Counted from the first letter of the stretch, positions 1 to 9,601 are shown. The stretch: 64,000 nucleotides of DNA from Treponema vincentii F0403 (GCF_000412995.1 NZ_KE332514.1:84948-148947), one strand, 5' to 3'. Translations and numbers: made by a program. The notes: generated by a model from the letters alone, not told the origin.

Positions 1-710
1 ATGAAGAAAAAGCTGCGGTTCAAATTACCGATGCGTATAAAACAATAAAAGAACGCAGCGCTCCGTTTGCGCTTGTAATACGGAAAGGCTGTTTTGCTTC
101 GTATACGCTTAAATCGAATGAATGTGTTCCTGCCGAGATGAGTAGAGAGCAAGCTATAGAGCAGATAATAGAGTGTATGCCATCAAATACCGTTTTTGTT
201 TCTACTACTGGAATGGCATCCCGTGAATTATATGAATTACGGGAAAAAAATCGGCAGAAGCACGATACGGATTTTTTGACGGTCGGTTCAATGGGACACG
301 CCTCTCAAATAGCGCTCGGTATTGCTTTATGCAAAACGCACCATAAGGTTGTTTGTATTGATGGAGACGGGGCTGCGATTATGCACTTAGGCGCGTTAAG
401 TACGATTGGTACTCAAAAACCTCAGAATATGATCCATATTGTTTTGAATAACGGCGCTCACGATTCGGTGGGCGGACAACCGACGGTAGGACGGAAAATA
501 AATTTATGCGCTATTGCCGAAGCCTGCGGGTATGTTCACGCCGCTTGTGTTAGAACTCAGGAAGAGTTGACTGCTGTACTAACCGGTGTGGTTGTGTGTC
601 CTGTTTTTATCGAGGTGATAGTATCAAAAGGTTCACGCTCCGACTTAGGTAGACCTAAGTCATCTCCTATTGAAAATAAAAAAGCTTTTATGGAATGGTT
701 AAAATTATAA
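1..710 (+). CDS. Phosphonopyruvate decarboxylase, 3' part (5' end off window)
   Basis: Open from the first complete codon (position 3) to TAA at 708-710, so only the C-terminal two thirds are visible. The ThDP-binding motif is clear: GDGAAIM (about 361-381), then LNNGAHDS about 25 residues later, the usual GDG...N signature of the decarboxylase C-terminal domain. The stretch GAHDSVGGQPT is typical of phosphonopyruvate decarboxylases (AepY/Ppd), which convert phosphonopyruvate to phosphonoacetaldehyde and pull the unfavourable PEP mutase reaction forward. The ATG at 138 is internal to the frame and is not the start. A PEP mutase gene would be expected upstream, outside the window. The next gene starts at the very next base, so the block is probably translationally coupled. 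A sulfopyruvate decarboxylase is the main alternative; the surface-glycan context favours phosphonate. Confidence 0.85.
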   Translation, partial: EEKAAVQITDAYKTIKERSAPFALVIRKGCFASYTLKSNECVPAEMSREQAIEQIIECMPSNTVFVSTTGMASRELYELREKNRQKHDTDFLTVGSMGHASQIALGIALCKTHHKVVCIDGDGAAIMHLGALSTIGTQKPQNMIHIVLNNGAHDSVGGQPTVGRKINLCAIAEACGYVHAACVRTQEELTAVLTGVVVCPVFIEVIVSKGSRSDLGRPKSSPIENKKAFMEWLKL

Positions 711-1436
711 ATGGCAAAATTTGCAGTAATTTCTGATATTCATGGTAATCTTCCTGCTCTTGAAAGTGTTATGACTGATATTTTAAAGCAAAATATTCAT
801 AGCATAATCCTTTTAGGCGATTTAATTGATTATGGAATGCAGTCGAATGAAGTGATAAAATATCTTATATCATGTCCCGTTAAAATTATTTGCAATATTT
901 GGGGTAATCATGAAATGGCGATATTAAGAGCTGATTTCTCACGATTTTCTACAGAACGAGGTGTTGCTTCGGCAAAATATACTGCTGCACATCTGGCGTC
1001 CGATTCAAAAGAATATCTTAATACGCTTGAAGTATCCGGATATAAAGAATTTGAATTGGATGGAAAAAAATGTTTAGCGGTACATGGTTCTTTAAATGAT
1101 CGATACTGGAAGGCTATTTTTCCCGACAATGTAAACGGCGATTATAAAAAGTACGACATTGTATTTTCCGGTCACTCTCATTACCCCCATGTGTTTCATA
1201 AATTTTATGATGTGGATGATCCTTCTATGAGAAATAAAAAATCGGTTTTATTTATTAATCCGGGATCTGTAGGCCAGCCGCGTAATCATAATAAGAATGC
1301 ACAATATGCTGTTTTGGATACGAGTGTTATGGAAACAGCCTTAAAAGCAATCCCTTATAATATATCTGATGCTGCAAAATTATTTCCAAATGGTGTGGAT
1401 CCGTTTTATAGAGATAGGCTTTATCAGGGAATATAA
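711..1436 (+). CDS. Calcineurin-like metallophosphoesterase
   Basis: A 241-residue cytoplasmic protein with the full metallophosphoesterase motif series: SDIHGN (8-13), GDLIDYG (36-42), GNHE (65-68), VHGS (124-127) and GHSH (154-157). These residues bind the two-metal centre in the DevR/YfcE-like group. Its ATG follows the upstream stop with no gap and no Shine-Dalgarno of its own, so it is probably coupled to the decarboxylase. The substrate cannot be read from sequence; a phosphorylated or phosphonylated intermediate of this block is an inference from context. Confidence 0.85.
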   Translation: MAKFAVISDIHGNLPALESVMTDILKQNIHSIILLGDLIDYGMQSNEVIKYLISCPVKIICNIWGNHEMAILRADFSRFSTERGVASAKYTAAHLASDSKEYLNTLEVSGYKEFELDGKKCLAVHGSLNDRYWKAIFPDNVNGDYKKYDIVFSGHSHYPHVFHKFYDVDDPSMRNKKSVLFINPGSVGQPRNHNKNAQYAVLDTSVMETALKAIPYNISDAAKLFPNGVDPFYRDRLYQGI

Positions 1437-1459
1437 CAAAATAGGAGTATACGTATATA

Positions 1460-2464
1460 ATGAAAAGATTATTTGCCATAAGCGGCGTAACCGGTATGAC
1501 CGGAAATGAGCTTGTTCGCCAAATTTTAAAAACTGAAGGTGATGATAACAAAATAATCGGCTTTGATAATTTTTATGCATCTACAATTGATACGGTAAAC
1601 GATTGTATAAATGATCCTCGTTTTGTTTTTTTTGAATATGACTTAAATAATCGTGAACACATGACATCCTTTGAAAATGAGATTAATAATATAAAAAAAC
1701 TTTTTGATGAAGTTATCTATATAAACTGTGCAGCGGTTGTTCATACAGAGCATTTTTATCATGTTTATGAAACATTTGAAACAAATGTTGAAGGAATGAA
1801 TTCTTTTATGCATCAAGCCATACGCGTAGGAGCAAAAAAATTTATAAATTGTTCTACCTCAGAAGTTTATTCAATGAACTCATGGAATGAATGTGGCGGT
1901 ATAAAAGAAGATTCTTTTTTAACATTGGCTAATGCAGAGCATAGTCAGCGCACGAGTTACGCTGTCGGAAAATTACTGACAGAATTTTTTATGAAAGATG
2001 CCGTTTCTACAAAAAAGATATTAGGCTGTTCGATCAGGTTTGCAAATGTTTATAGCAAAGATGAAAAATATCCAAAGCATATTATTCCTTTTATAATCCA
2101 TAGTTTGCAAAAAGACGGGAAGGTTGTTTTGCTTGAAAATTCAAAAAAGAATAAAAGAACATTTTTAAATAATTATGATAGTTGTAGTGCCGTTTTAGCG
2201 CTGGCTATGACAGATGCGGCTTTGGACGGTTCTGTTTATAATGTTGCGACTGATGAAGAAATTTCTATTATTGACTTGGTCTATTTGTGTGCCTCAAAAA
2301 TGGGAATAAAGCAACCGGTTATTGAATTTGATGGTTATAGAGAATCTGACCCAGAAAGACGATTGTTGTCGACTGAAAAAATAAGGTCTTGTACAAATTG
2401 GCAGCCGAAAATAGATCTTAGTCACGGCCTTGATTTATGCATGCAGAGTTATTTAACTAAATAA
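1460..2464 (+). CDS. NAD-dependent epimerase/dehydratase (extended SDR)
   Basis: A 334-residue extended short-chain dehydrogenase. The Rossmann GxxGxxG is at residues 9-15 (GVTGMTG), a Ser/Thr-rich STSEVY at 132-137, and the catalytic pair is Y167/K171 (YAVGK). This is the GalE/RmlB superfamily that epimerises, dehydrates or oxidises nucleotide-linked substrates. AGGAG lies 12 bases before the ATG. It sits between a phosphoesterase and a nucleotidyltransferase in the phosphonate block, so it may act on a nucleotide-activated phosphonate or a sugar. The substrate is not determinable here. Confidence 0.82.
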   Translation: MKRLFAISGVTGMTGNELVRQILKTEGDDNKIIGFDNFYASTIDTVNDCINDPRFVFFEYDLNNREHMTSFENEINNIKKLFDEVIYINCAAVVHTEHFYHVYETFETNVEGMNSFMHQAIRVGAKKFINCSTSEVYSMNSWNECGGIKEDSFLTLANAEHSQRTSYAVGKLLTEFFMKDAVSTKKILGCSIRFANVYSKDEKYPKHIIPFIIHSLQKDGKVVLLENSKKNKRTFLNNYDSCSAVLALAMTDAALDGSVYNVATDEEISIIDLVYLCASKMGIKQPVIEFDGYRESDPERRLLSTEKIRSCTNWQPKIDLSHGLDLCMQSYLTK

Positions 2465-2488
2465 TGGAATTGATGTTGGAGAATAGAT

Positions 2489-3259
2489 ATGCTTGTTGCT
2501 ATCATTACGGTTGCAGGAGTTTCCAGTAGATTTAATCAAGACATTGCAGAAAAAGATAAAGTACTTAAATGTATATATTATGAAAAGAACCGTGATGATA
2601 CTTTGTTGAAGCACTTACTGGATAAGTGTTGCTTTGCTGACAGAATTATAATTGTAGGTGGATATCAGTATCAATCTTTACAGGCGTACTGTTCAAAACT
2701 TCCAAAGCTTTTATATGATAAATTAGAATTGGTATACAATAGTCATTTTTCCGATTTATCGTCGGGATATAGTTTATACATCGGCTTGGAAAAAGCCTTT
2801 TCATTTGGTCGTGATGTTACTAAGGTTTTGTTTGCAGAAGGTGATCTGGATGTGGATGATTTATCCTTTAACCGAATAGCCGAATCTGAATTAAATGTAC
2901 TCACATATACTTTTTTACCAATCTATGCAAGTACATCCGTTGTTCTTTATAAAAATAAAGATAATTGTTATAAATATACTTTTAATAGTCGACATGGTCT
3001 ATTAAAAATAGATGAAGATTTTTCATGTATTTTTAATTCCGGACAAATCTGGAAATTTACTGATATATCAAAGTTGAAAACTGCTTCGGAAAAATTTATT
3101 AAAAATTCTAGAGATGAAACTAATCTTGTATTAATACAGAACTATATTGACTTATGTATTCAAGATGATTTCAAACTAGTGGGTATTCAAAAATGGACGA
3201 ATTGTAATACTCGTCATGATTATAAGAATATATCGATTTATTGGGAGGCCGAAAAATGA
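2489..3259 (+). CDS. Nucleotidyltransferase-like protein (possible cytidylyltransferase)
   Basis: A 256-residue protein beginning with a variant of the nucleotide-binding loop of MobA/LicC-type NTP transferases: IITVAGVSSRF (5-15) in place of the usual LAAGxGSR. LVYNSHFSDLSSGYS and LFAEGDLDVD later in the chain match the position of the substrate and metal-binding segments of LicC/IspD-like cytidylyltransferases. It is preceded by GGAG and overlaps the next gene by ATGA at 3256-3259. In a phosphonate block, CTP-dependent activation of a phosphonate headgroup is an attractive inference, but the first loop is divergent and activity is not assured. Confidence 0.6.
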   Translation: MLVAIITVAGVSSRFNQDIAEKDKVLKCIYYEKNRDDTLLKHLLDKCCFADRIIIVGGYQYQSLQAYCSKLPKLLYDKLELVYNSHFSDLSSGYSLYIGLEKAFSFGRDVTKVLFAEGDLDVDDLSFNRIAESELNVLTYTFLPIYASTSVVLYKNKDNCYKYTFNSRHGLLKIDEDFSCIFNSGQIWKFTDISKLKTASEKFIKNSRDETNLVLIQNYIDLCIQDDFKLVGIQKWTNCNTRHDYKNISIYWEAEK

Positions 3260-4437
3260 AAGATTTAGTTGAAAGGTTAAAGTGTGTTGAAAAACATACA
3301 AAAGAGAACAATATTACTATAATGATAATCGGGTTAGGAAGTGTTGGTGCTTATCTTTTAGATTATCTTGTGTCGAAAAATGATCCGTCCATTAATATCG
3401 TTGTGGTTGGACGTGATTTTAATAAAATGGAAACGAAGGTGAATATTATAAAAATTTCAGCCTTAATAAGACAATTGAATAAAAGCATTATTCGAATTGA
3501 GGCTGATGTTGATTTAAATAATATTGAATCTATTCAACGTACAATTGAGAAATATAAACCGGACTTTATAGTAAATTCAAGCAGGGCGTATTCAGGGTTA
3601 AAATACGGAAGTATCTCATGGGCAAATGTTCGTGCTTATGGAATATGGACGCCGTTAGCTATACGTTTTACAAAAAATATTATGGATGCTTGCGATAAAG
3701 CCGATACCAATGCGGTTGTTATCAATACATCCTATTCCGATGCTGTAATTCCATGGTTGAAAAGTGCCGGAAGGTCATATCCTGATTTTGGTAGCGGGAA
3801 TTTAAATCATCTTATTCCGCGCATGAAATTTGCTGTGGCCGATATGCTTGGTATTAATGATTTTTGGAATGTTAATATTATATTTGCTGCCGGCCATTTT
3901 CATGATGTTTGCATTAGTAAAGAAGGACAAGATGAGAATATTAAACTGCCTTTAAAAGTGTATTATAAAGATGAAGAACAAAAAATTTCCGTTGAAAAAT
4001 TGTATCAAGCATGTAAGATTTCTATGCCGGTTGATCAAACGAGAAATATGATGAATGCTTCAAGTAATTATAATATTATTACAGCAGTAATTGAAGCAAT
4101 ACGCTCAGGTAAATCACAGCGTGTTTTTATACCCGGAGCATTTGGCAATATAGGCGGTTATCCTGTTTTAATCGGCTATAAAAACGACTTGTTGACAGCT
4201 TGGATTGATGAATCGGTTTTTACGTTTAAAGAAATGGATACGGCAAATCGTGCTTCTATGTATCTTGATGGAATTGAAAATATTGTCGATGGCAAACTTA
4301 TCTACACAGATGAACTTATTAAGAAATCAGTAAAAGCTTTTCATACGGAATTACCAAAAACAGTCGCTTATGATGATATAGATCAAACCGCACAATTCCT
4401 TATTGATAAGATTATTTTGCCGAATACTCAAGTATAG
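3256..4437 (+). CDS. NAD(P)-binding dehydrogenase-like protein, family not recognised
   Basis: A 393-residue protein. The chosen ATG at 3256 has GGGAGG 8 bases upstream and overlaps the preceding stop as ATGA; a TTG at 3241 is in frame but would lie inside the Shine-Dalgarno region. Near the N-terminus IIGLGSVGAYLLDYL is a Rossmann GxGxxG loop followed by VVVGRD, a typical second beta strand binding the adenosine ribose. Later motifs (FIVNSSRAYSGLKYG, VIPGAFGN-like) resemble saccharopine-dehydrogenase-type oxidoreductases only loosely. I do not recognise the family. Position in the phosphonate block suggests reduction or oxidation of a phosphonate or polyol intermediate. Confidence 0.6.
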   Translation: MKDLVERLKCVEKHTKENNITIMIIGLGSVGAYLLDYLVSKNDPSINIVVVGRDFNKMETKVNIIKISALIRQLNKSIIRIEADVDLNNIESIQRTIEKYKPDFIVNSSRAYSGLKYGSISWANVRAYGIWTPLAIRFTKNIMDACDKADTNAVVINTSYSDAVIPWLKSAGRSYPDFGSGNLNHLIPRMKFAVADMLGINDFWNVNIIFAAGHFHDVCISKEGQDENIKLPLKVYYKDEEQKISVEKLYQACKISMPVDQTRNMMNASSNYNIITAVIEAIRSGKSQRVFIPGAFGNIGGYPVLIGYKNDLLTAWIDESVFTFKEMDTANRASMYLDGIENIVDGKLIYTDELIKKSVKAFHTELPKTVAYDDIDQTAQFLIDKIILPNTQV

Positions 4438-4459
4438 ATATTTAAATAAGGATTCTGTT

Positions 4460-5806
4460 ATGAATATTTTTGAAAAATATGCTTTACAAACTCCCAATAT
4501 TTTAATACCAAATGAGAAAGTAGATCTTTCCTTGTGGTCTGTTGTAGCTTGTGATCAATATACACAAGATAAACAGTATTGGGATACTGTGTCATCAATC
4601 ACAAACGGTCAGTATTCAACACGTCATATTATTTTGCCCGAGATTTATTTGAACCATTTTTCTGAAGAACAAAGAAAAAAAGAGGTTATAAGGATACAAG
4701 ATAACATGAAGCATTATCTTGATGCCGGTATTTTTAGTCCTCCTATTTCTTCTATGATGTATATTGAAAGAAAAACTTCTTATGGGCGTATGAGGAAAGG
4801 AATAGTTACGAGTATTGACTTGGAAAAATATGACTGGCAACCATTCTCAAAAGCTGAAATTCGTGCAACAGAGGCAACTATAGTAGATAGACTTCCTCCT
4901 CGTATGGAAATCAGGCAAGGAGCTGCACTTGAATTACCGCATATAATGCTACTTGTAAATGATGCTGATAATGTTTTAATAGAAGAAATAGGTAGATGCA
5001 TTCATAAAACAGGGGAATCGCCTCTCTATAATTTTACTCTAATGATGGATTCAGGTAGTATTGCGGGATGGCCTATTCCTGAAGATCTTTCTATTAATAT
5101 AATGAAAGATGCTCTTGAGATTCTTTATAAGAAAAATACTGGAGAGGATGGGGCAACATTTATGTTTGCTGTAGGTGATGGCAATCATTCACTTGCGGCA
5201 GCAAAGTCTGTATGGGAGAGGTACAAACAAAAGTCAGGCGGGATGTTATTAGAAAACGGCTTTTTTTCTATTCCAAAAAGTATTGAAAATCATCCGTTAC
5301 GCTATGCTCTGGTAGAGATAGTAAATCTCTATGATTCGGGACTTACGTTTGAACCTATCCATCGTGTTTTATTTAATACCGATGCAAAAAAATTAATACA
5401 TTTTGTGCAAGAAAAGTTAGGCGGTTCAACCTTTAAGTGTAAAGATAAAGAAGAACTTATACAGAAGGTAGAAGCTTCTACATCGTCTTTTGGTTTTGCC
5501 TCTAGAACTGAGGGTTTAATTTGTGTGGAGACGAAGTTAACTTGTCTTGCTGTAAGTGCGTTGCAGCCTGTTTTGGACGAATTTATTGATTCTGAAAAAC
5601 AAATTGATTATGTACATGGAGCTGCAGATGCAATTAATCTCGCGGAACGAGATGGTGTAGTTTCCGTGATTCTACCTCCTATCTCTAAGATTAGTTTTTT
5701 CTCTACGATTGCAGAATATGGCTCTTTACCAAGAAAGAGTTTTTCGATGGGAGAAGCAAGTGAAAAAAGGTTTTACCTTGAATGCCGAAAATTGACTATA
5801 GATTGA
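4460..5806 (+). CDS. DUF1015 family protein
   Basis: A 448-residue protein. The start chosen is ATG 4460 after AATAAGG, rather than the in-frame ATG at 4403 inside the upstream gene. It shows the hallmarks I associate with DUF1015/COG4198: VVACDQYTQDKQYW near the N-terminus, YIERKTSYGRMRKGIV, and FAVGDGNHSLAAAKSVWE about residue 235. The biochemical role of the family is not established; from memory, members often sit beside serine-biosynthesis genes and have been compared with ParB-like serine kinases. Here it closes the phosphonate block just before the wbp genes. Membership is fairly secure; function is open. Confidence 0.8.
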   Translation: MNIFEKYALQTPNILIPNEKVDLSLWSVVACDQYTQDKQYWDTVSSITNGQYSTRHIILPEIYLNHFSEEQRKKEVIRIQDNMKHYLDAGIFSPPISSMMYIERKTSYGRMRKGIVTSIDLEKYDWQPFSKAEIRATEATIVDRLPPRMEIRQGAALELPHIMLLVNDADNVLIEEIGRCIHKTGESPLYNFTLMMDSGSIAGWPIPEDLSINIMKDALEILYKKNTGEDGATFMFAVGDGNHSLAAAKSVWERYKQKSGGMLLENGFFSIPKSIENHPLRYALVEIVNLYDSGLTFEPIHRVLFNTDAKKLIHFVQEKLGGSTFKCKDKEELIQKVEASTSSFGFASRTEGLICVETKLTCLAVSALQPVLDEFIDSEKQIDYVHGAADAINLAERDGVVSVILPPISKISFFSTIAEYGSLPRKSFSMGEASEKRFYLECRKLTID

Positions 5807-5913
5807 TGCTAAGTCTGTAAGTAAAATATTTAAGCTGTAAAACAGTAAATATCGGTGATATTCAGCATTTTGAAGAAATTTTGCTGGCAATATAGATAAT
5901 AAAAGGAATAGTG

Positions 5914-7011
5914 ATGAAACACACAGTAGCATTAATCGGTTGCGGCCGTATTAGTTTTAAGCACATTGAAGCTTTTGCAGCAATGCAAGATAAGGTGAAT
6001 TTAGTTGCCGTTTGTGATCCTTTGTTGGAACGTGCGGAAGAAAAAAAAGCCGAGTACGGTAAAGCAGTATCGAATCCGTCGGTAAAAGTCTTTGCCGATT
6101 ATAGGGAAATGCTTTCGGTGTGTAAACCGGAGGTGGTAACGATTGCAACCGAATCCGGTAAGCATAAGGATATTGCAGTACATTGTTTGCAGAATGGCTC
6201 GCATGTAATCTGTGAAAAGCCGATGGCTCTCTCTACGTCTGATGCACAGCAGATGATCGATACGGCAAAGCAGTACGGTAAAACATTGGCAGTGTGCTTT
6301 CAGAACCGCTTTAATGCACCGGTTGTAAAAGCACGCGAAGCATACGAAAAAGGGCGTTTCGGTAAAATGTTGCACGGGATGATTCAAGTGCGTTGGAACC
6401 GGAATAAAAGTTATTATGATCAGGCAAAGTGGCGCGGTACATGGGAGCAGGACGGTGGTACTTTGATGAATCAGTGTACGCACGGTATTGATCTTTTGCA
6501 GTGGATGATGGGGGAAGATGCCGTCCGTGTGCAGGCACAAACCCGTCGATTTATCCGTCCGATTGATGCGGAGGACTTCGGCTGCGCTATTGTGGAGTTT
6601 GCATCCGGCGCTGTCGGTATAATAGAAGGAACTGCCGATGTATATCCGAAAAATCTAAACGAAACATTGAGTTTATTCGGTTCGGAAGGTTCCGTTGTAA
6701 TTGGCGGGCTTGCAGTTAATAAAATGGAAACATGGCGTTTTGCGGATGCTGAGCAGGTCGGCGATACGGAAGAGAAGGTGCTCAATCCCAATGAAAAAGA
6801 CCCTCCGACGGTGTACGGTTTCGGTCATACGGCTCTTTTTAGAGATGTTATTGATGCAATCGAGCATAATCGTGAACCGCTTGTTTCGGGCGAAAAAGGC
6901 AAAAAAGCTTTAGAGATTATCTTGGCTATTTATAAATCCCAAAAAACCGGACTGCCGGTAACGCTTCCGTGTGATTTTTCAACGCTGGAAATGAAGGGGA
7001 TTTTTAATTAA
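5914..7011 (+). CDS. wbpB: UDP-GlcNAc(A) 3-dehydrogenase, Gfo/Idh/MocA family (WbpB/WlbA-like)
   Basis: A 365-residue oxidoreductase. It has a Rossmann GCGRIS loop at 9-14, the family EKP (101-103), and the catalytic region GGTLMNQCTHGIDLLQW (181-197), with His190 and Asp193 in the positions seen in WlbA/WbpB. These enzymes oxidise C3 of UDP-GlcNAc uronic acid to the 3-keto sugar. ATG 5914 is chosen over GTG 5911 because AAGGA precedes it at the right spacing. The next gene, 17 bases on, is the matching 3-aminotransferase, which supports the specific assignment. Small hairpins in the 108-base gap upstream (ATATC/GATAT around 5849-5861) leave room for a separate promoter. Confidence 0.85.
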   Translation: MKHTVALIGCGRISFKHIEAFAAMQDKVNLVAVCDPLLERAEEKKAEYGKAVSNPSVKVFADYREMLSVCKPEVVTIATESGKHKDIAVHCLQNGSHVICEKPMALSTSDAQQMIDTAKQYGKTLAVCFQNRFNAPVVKAREAYEKGRFGKMLHGMIQVRWNRNKSYYDQAKWRGTWEQDGGTLMNQCTHGIDLLQWMMGEDAVRVQAQTRRFIRPIDAEDFGCAIVEFASGAVGIIEGTADVYPKNLNETLSLFGSEGSVVIGGLAVNKMETWRFADAEQVGDTEEKVLNPNEKDPPTVYGFGHTALFRDVIDAIEHNREPLVSGEKGKKALEIILAIYKSQKTGLPVTLPCDFSTLEMKGIFN

Positions 7012-7027
7012 TTAGGAGAGAAAAATA

Positions 7028-8146
7028 ATGAATGTACCTTTTTATACAGCGACAAGAGAATATAAGAATCTAAAAACAGAATTTGATACGGCTTTGTCTT
7101 CCGTGCTTGAAACGGGTGACTTTATTTTGGGAAAAGCTGTAGCAAGCTTAGAAGAAGGAATAAAACAGTATACCGGTGCAAAATATGCGGTCGGCGTTGC
7201 GAACGGCAGTGATGCGCTGGTGATTGCTTCCGATATCCTCGGGTTTAAAGACGGTGCAGAGGTTATAACCCCTGCTTTTACATTTTTTGCGTCAACCTCC
7301 TGTATTGCCCGCTTAGGCGGTAAGCCTGTCTTTTGCGACATTGATGAAGATACCTTTTGTATGGATATGCGGGACGTGGAAAAACGTATAACAAAAAATA
7401 CGGTCGGACTATTGCCCGTGCATTTGTTCTTACAAACGGCTGATATGGAAGCTTGTATGGCGCTTGCAAAAAAGCATAATCTCCGTGTGTTGGAAGATGC
7501 CGCAGAAGCCTTTGGTATGCAGGATGTGTATAGCGGCGCTTTGCATCAGTCCGGGACTATCGGTGATATGGGGATTTATTCATTTTTTCCGACCAAGACA
7601 CTCGGCGGCTACGGCGACGGTGGGATGATCGTTACGAATAATGAAGAATATTATCTGAAAGCAAAAAGTTTGCGTGTTCACGGAGCAACAAAAAAATATC
7701 ACCATGACTATATAGGCTATAACTCGCGGCTTGACAGCTTGCAGGCTGCCGTTTTGAGTGTCAAGTTAAAACATATTGATGAAGCGATTGCAAAGCGGTC
7801 TGAACACGCAGCCCAATATCGGGCTTTACTCAAAGATATCGGACAGATAAAACTTCCCGTCGTAAAAACGAAAGGAAAAGAAGTATACTATGTGTTCAAT
7901 ATCCTTGCTGAAAACCGGGATGAGTTACAGGCATATCTTACCGAAAAAGGTATAGGTACAACGGTATATTACCCCAAGTGTTTGCATGAGCAGGAGTGCT
8001 TTAAGTATCTCGGTTACAAAAAAGGTGATTTTCCTGTTGCAGAAAAGCTCTGTGCTTCCGTACTTGCCCTACCGATGTATCCTGAGCTGACTCAAGATGA
8101 AATTACCTATACCTGCGACGCAATAAAGGCGTTTTATAAGCGGTAG
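7028..8146 (+). CDS. wbpE: UDP-3-keto-GlcNAcA 3-aminotransferase (DegT/DnrJ/EryC1, WbpE-like)
   Basis: A 372-residue PLP enzyme of the sugar aminotransferase family. Visible elements are the N-terminal substrate loop, NGSDAL (59-64), EDAAEAFG (156-163) and the PLP Schiff-base lysine K190 within SFFPTKTLGGYGDGG. It transfers an amino group, normally from glutamate, to the 3-keto sugar made by the preceding dehydrogenase. AGGAG lies 9 bases upstream of the ATG. With wbpB before it and wbpD after the intervening ATPase, the assignment to the 2,3-diacetamido-uronate pathway is strong. Confidence 0.87.
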   Translation: MNVPFYTATREYKNLKTEFDTALSSVLETGDFILGKAVASLEEGIKQYTGAKYAVGVANGSDALVIASDILGFKDGAEVITPAFTFFASTSCIARLGGKPVFCDIDEDTFCMDMRDVEKRITKNTVGLLPVHLFLQTADMEACMALAKKHNLRVLEDAAEAFGMQDVYSGALHQSGTIGDMGIYSFFPTKTLGGYGDGGMIVTNNEEYYLKAKSLRVHGATKKYHHDYIGYNSRLDSLQAAVLSVKLKHIDEAIAKRSEHAAQYRALLKDIGQIKLPVVKTKGKEVYYVFNILAENRDELQAYLTEKGIGTTVYYPKCLHEQECFKYLGYKKGDFPVAEKLCASVLALPMYPELTQDEITYTCDAIKAFYKR

Positions 8147-8362
8147 AGCGATTCTTTAAAAAAAAGATGCCGCACTGCTTGCATCGGATTGCTTTGAAGA
8201 ATAATGCGTTTAACCGAAGAAAAAGATATAATACTTTTATGCTTATACCTATAAAAATACTGTATTTTTTTCTGAACTTTATAGCTATGGCTATAAAAAC
8301 TTGTCTCTGTATTGACTTTTTATGCTTATATCTTTAAGTTTATTTCAATAATTGAGGGAATT

Positions 8363-9601
8363 ATGGATGTAAGCGCAAAAACTACAGTTAGACGATTGGA
8401 TTATCTGCAAGAAGTGTCGCCTTTTATTGGGAAGCCTTTTATAAAGGTTTTATCGGGGGTACGCCGCTGTGGAAAGTCCAGCATTTTATCTTTACTGCGC
8501 GATGAGCTTATTGCTCAAGGTGCCGAAGCGGCGCATATTATTTTTATCAATTTTGAAAGCTTTGCCTTTTCTACGCTTAAAACCGCTGAAGATTTGTACC
8601 GGTATATTGTTGAACGAGTTCAGCCGAAACAGCGCGTTTATTTGTTGTTTGATGAAATTCAAGAAGTAGAGGGCTGGGAAAAGTGCATCAATTCCTGTCT
8701 TGTAGACTTTGATGCGGATATTTATATTACCGGTTCCAATGCACGGCTTTTATCCTCGGAATTGGCGACCTATCTTGCCGGTCGGTATATTGAAATTCCG
8801 ATATATACGTTATCATTTGCGGAATATTTGCAGTTTCAAGGCTGTTATTTTCCGCAGCGGAATATGACGCAACGGGACGCTTTTTCAACCTATTTGCGAA
8901 AAGGCGGTTTTCCTGTTATCCATACAGCGGATTACGGAGAGCAAGAAGCGTATAAAATTGTGTCAGATATTTACGCTTCGGTACTGCTCCGTGATACTAT
9001 CCAACGGTTTAATATTCGTGATATTGAACTGCTGGAGCGGGTGGTTAGATATACTTTTGATAATATCGGCAATAGCTTTTCCGGTAAAAATGTTGCCGAT
9101 TATTTTAAAAATCAGAAGCGTAAACTTGATGTAAATACGATATATAATTACTTGAATGCGCTTGAAGCGGCGTTTGTTTTATACCGGACTTCTCGTTATG
9201 ACATAAAAGGAAAAGAGCTGCTCAAAACACAGGAGAAATTTTATTTAAGCGATGTATCGTTCTTGTATGCTATTTTAGGATATACCGATCAAAAAATTTC
9301 CGGCATATTGGAAAATATCGTTTTTTTGGAATTAAAGCGTAGGCGGTATAACGTGTATATCGGTAAGCTCGGTGCAAAAGAGATTGATTTTATTGCAGAA
9401 AAGCATGGCGCAAAGCTCTATATCCAAGTTGCATATAAATTAGAAAGTCAAGAGACCGTCACCCGTGAGTTTTCCCCTCTTTTGGAAATCCGCGATCAAT
9501 ATCCTAAATTTGTCGTAACGATGGACGAGTTTTGGCAGGAAAATGTAGAAGGCGTGAGGCATTTTTACATTGCCGATTTTTTATTGAGCAAGGAATATTA
9601 A
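8363..9601 (+). CDS. AAA ATPase with DUF4143 C-terminal domain
   Basis: A 412-residue ATPase starting at ATG 8363 (TTGAGGGAAT upstream); an in-frame ATG at 8312 lacks a good ribosome site. Walker A is GVRRCGKS (32-39) and Walker [10 protein letters not shown] (93-101); [21 protein letters not shown] is typical of the family, and the C-terminal [23 protein letters not shown] segment is the PD-(D/E)XK-like DUF4143 region. The family is common and multicopy in anaerobes and its role is unclear. The stop overlaps the next ATG as TAATG, so it is co-translated with wbpD although it has no obvious sugar role. A 216-base gap precedes it, with TATAGC/GCTATA at 8280-8295 and an AT hairpin but no clear promoter. 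Confidence 0.83.
   Translation: MDVSAKTTVRRLDYLQEVSPFIGKPFIKVLSGVRRCGKSSILSLLRDELIAQGAEAAHIIFINFESFAFSTLKTAEDLYRYIVERVQPKQRVYLLFDEIQEVEGWEKCINSCLVDFDADIYITGSNARLLSSELATYLAGRYIEIPIYTLSFAEYLQFQGCYFPQRNMTQRDAFSTYLRKGGFPVIHTADYGEQEAYKIVSDIYASVLLRDTIQRFNIRDIELLERVVRYTFDNIGNSFSGKNVADYFKNQKRKLDVNTIYNYLNALEAAFVLYRTSRYDIKGKELLKTQEKFYLSDVSFLYAILGYTDQKISGILENIVFLELKRRRYNVYIGKLGAKEIDFIAEKHGAKLYIQVAYKLESQETVTREFSPLLEIRDQYPKFVVTMDEFWQENVEGVRHFYIADFLLSKEY

Noticed and set aside
6001-6540. A 179-codon minus-strand ORF inside wbpB
   Set aside because: Antisense to a well-supported enzyme and without recognisable motifs.
8147-8362. A promoter for the DUF4143 ATPase at TTGACT (about 8311)
   Set aside because: No -10 element at acceptable spacing; the AT-rich gap gives only chance-level matches.
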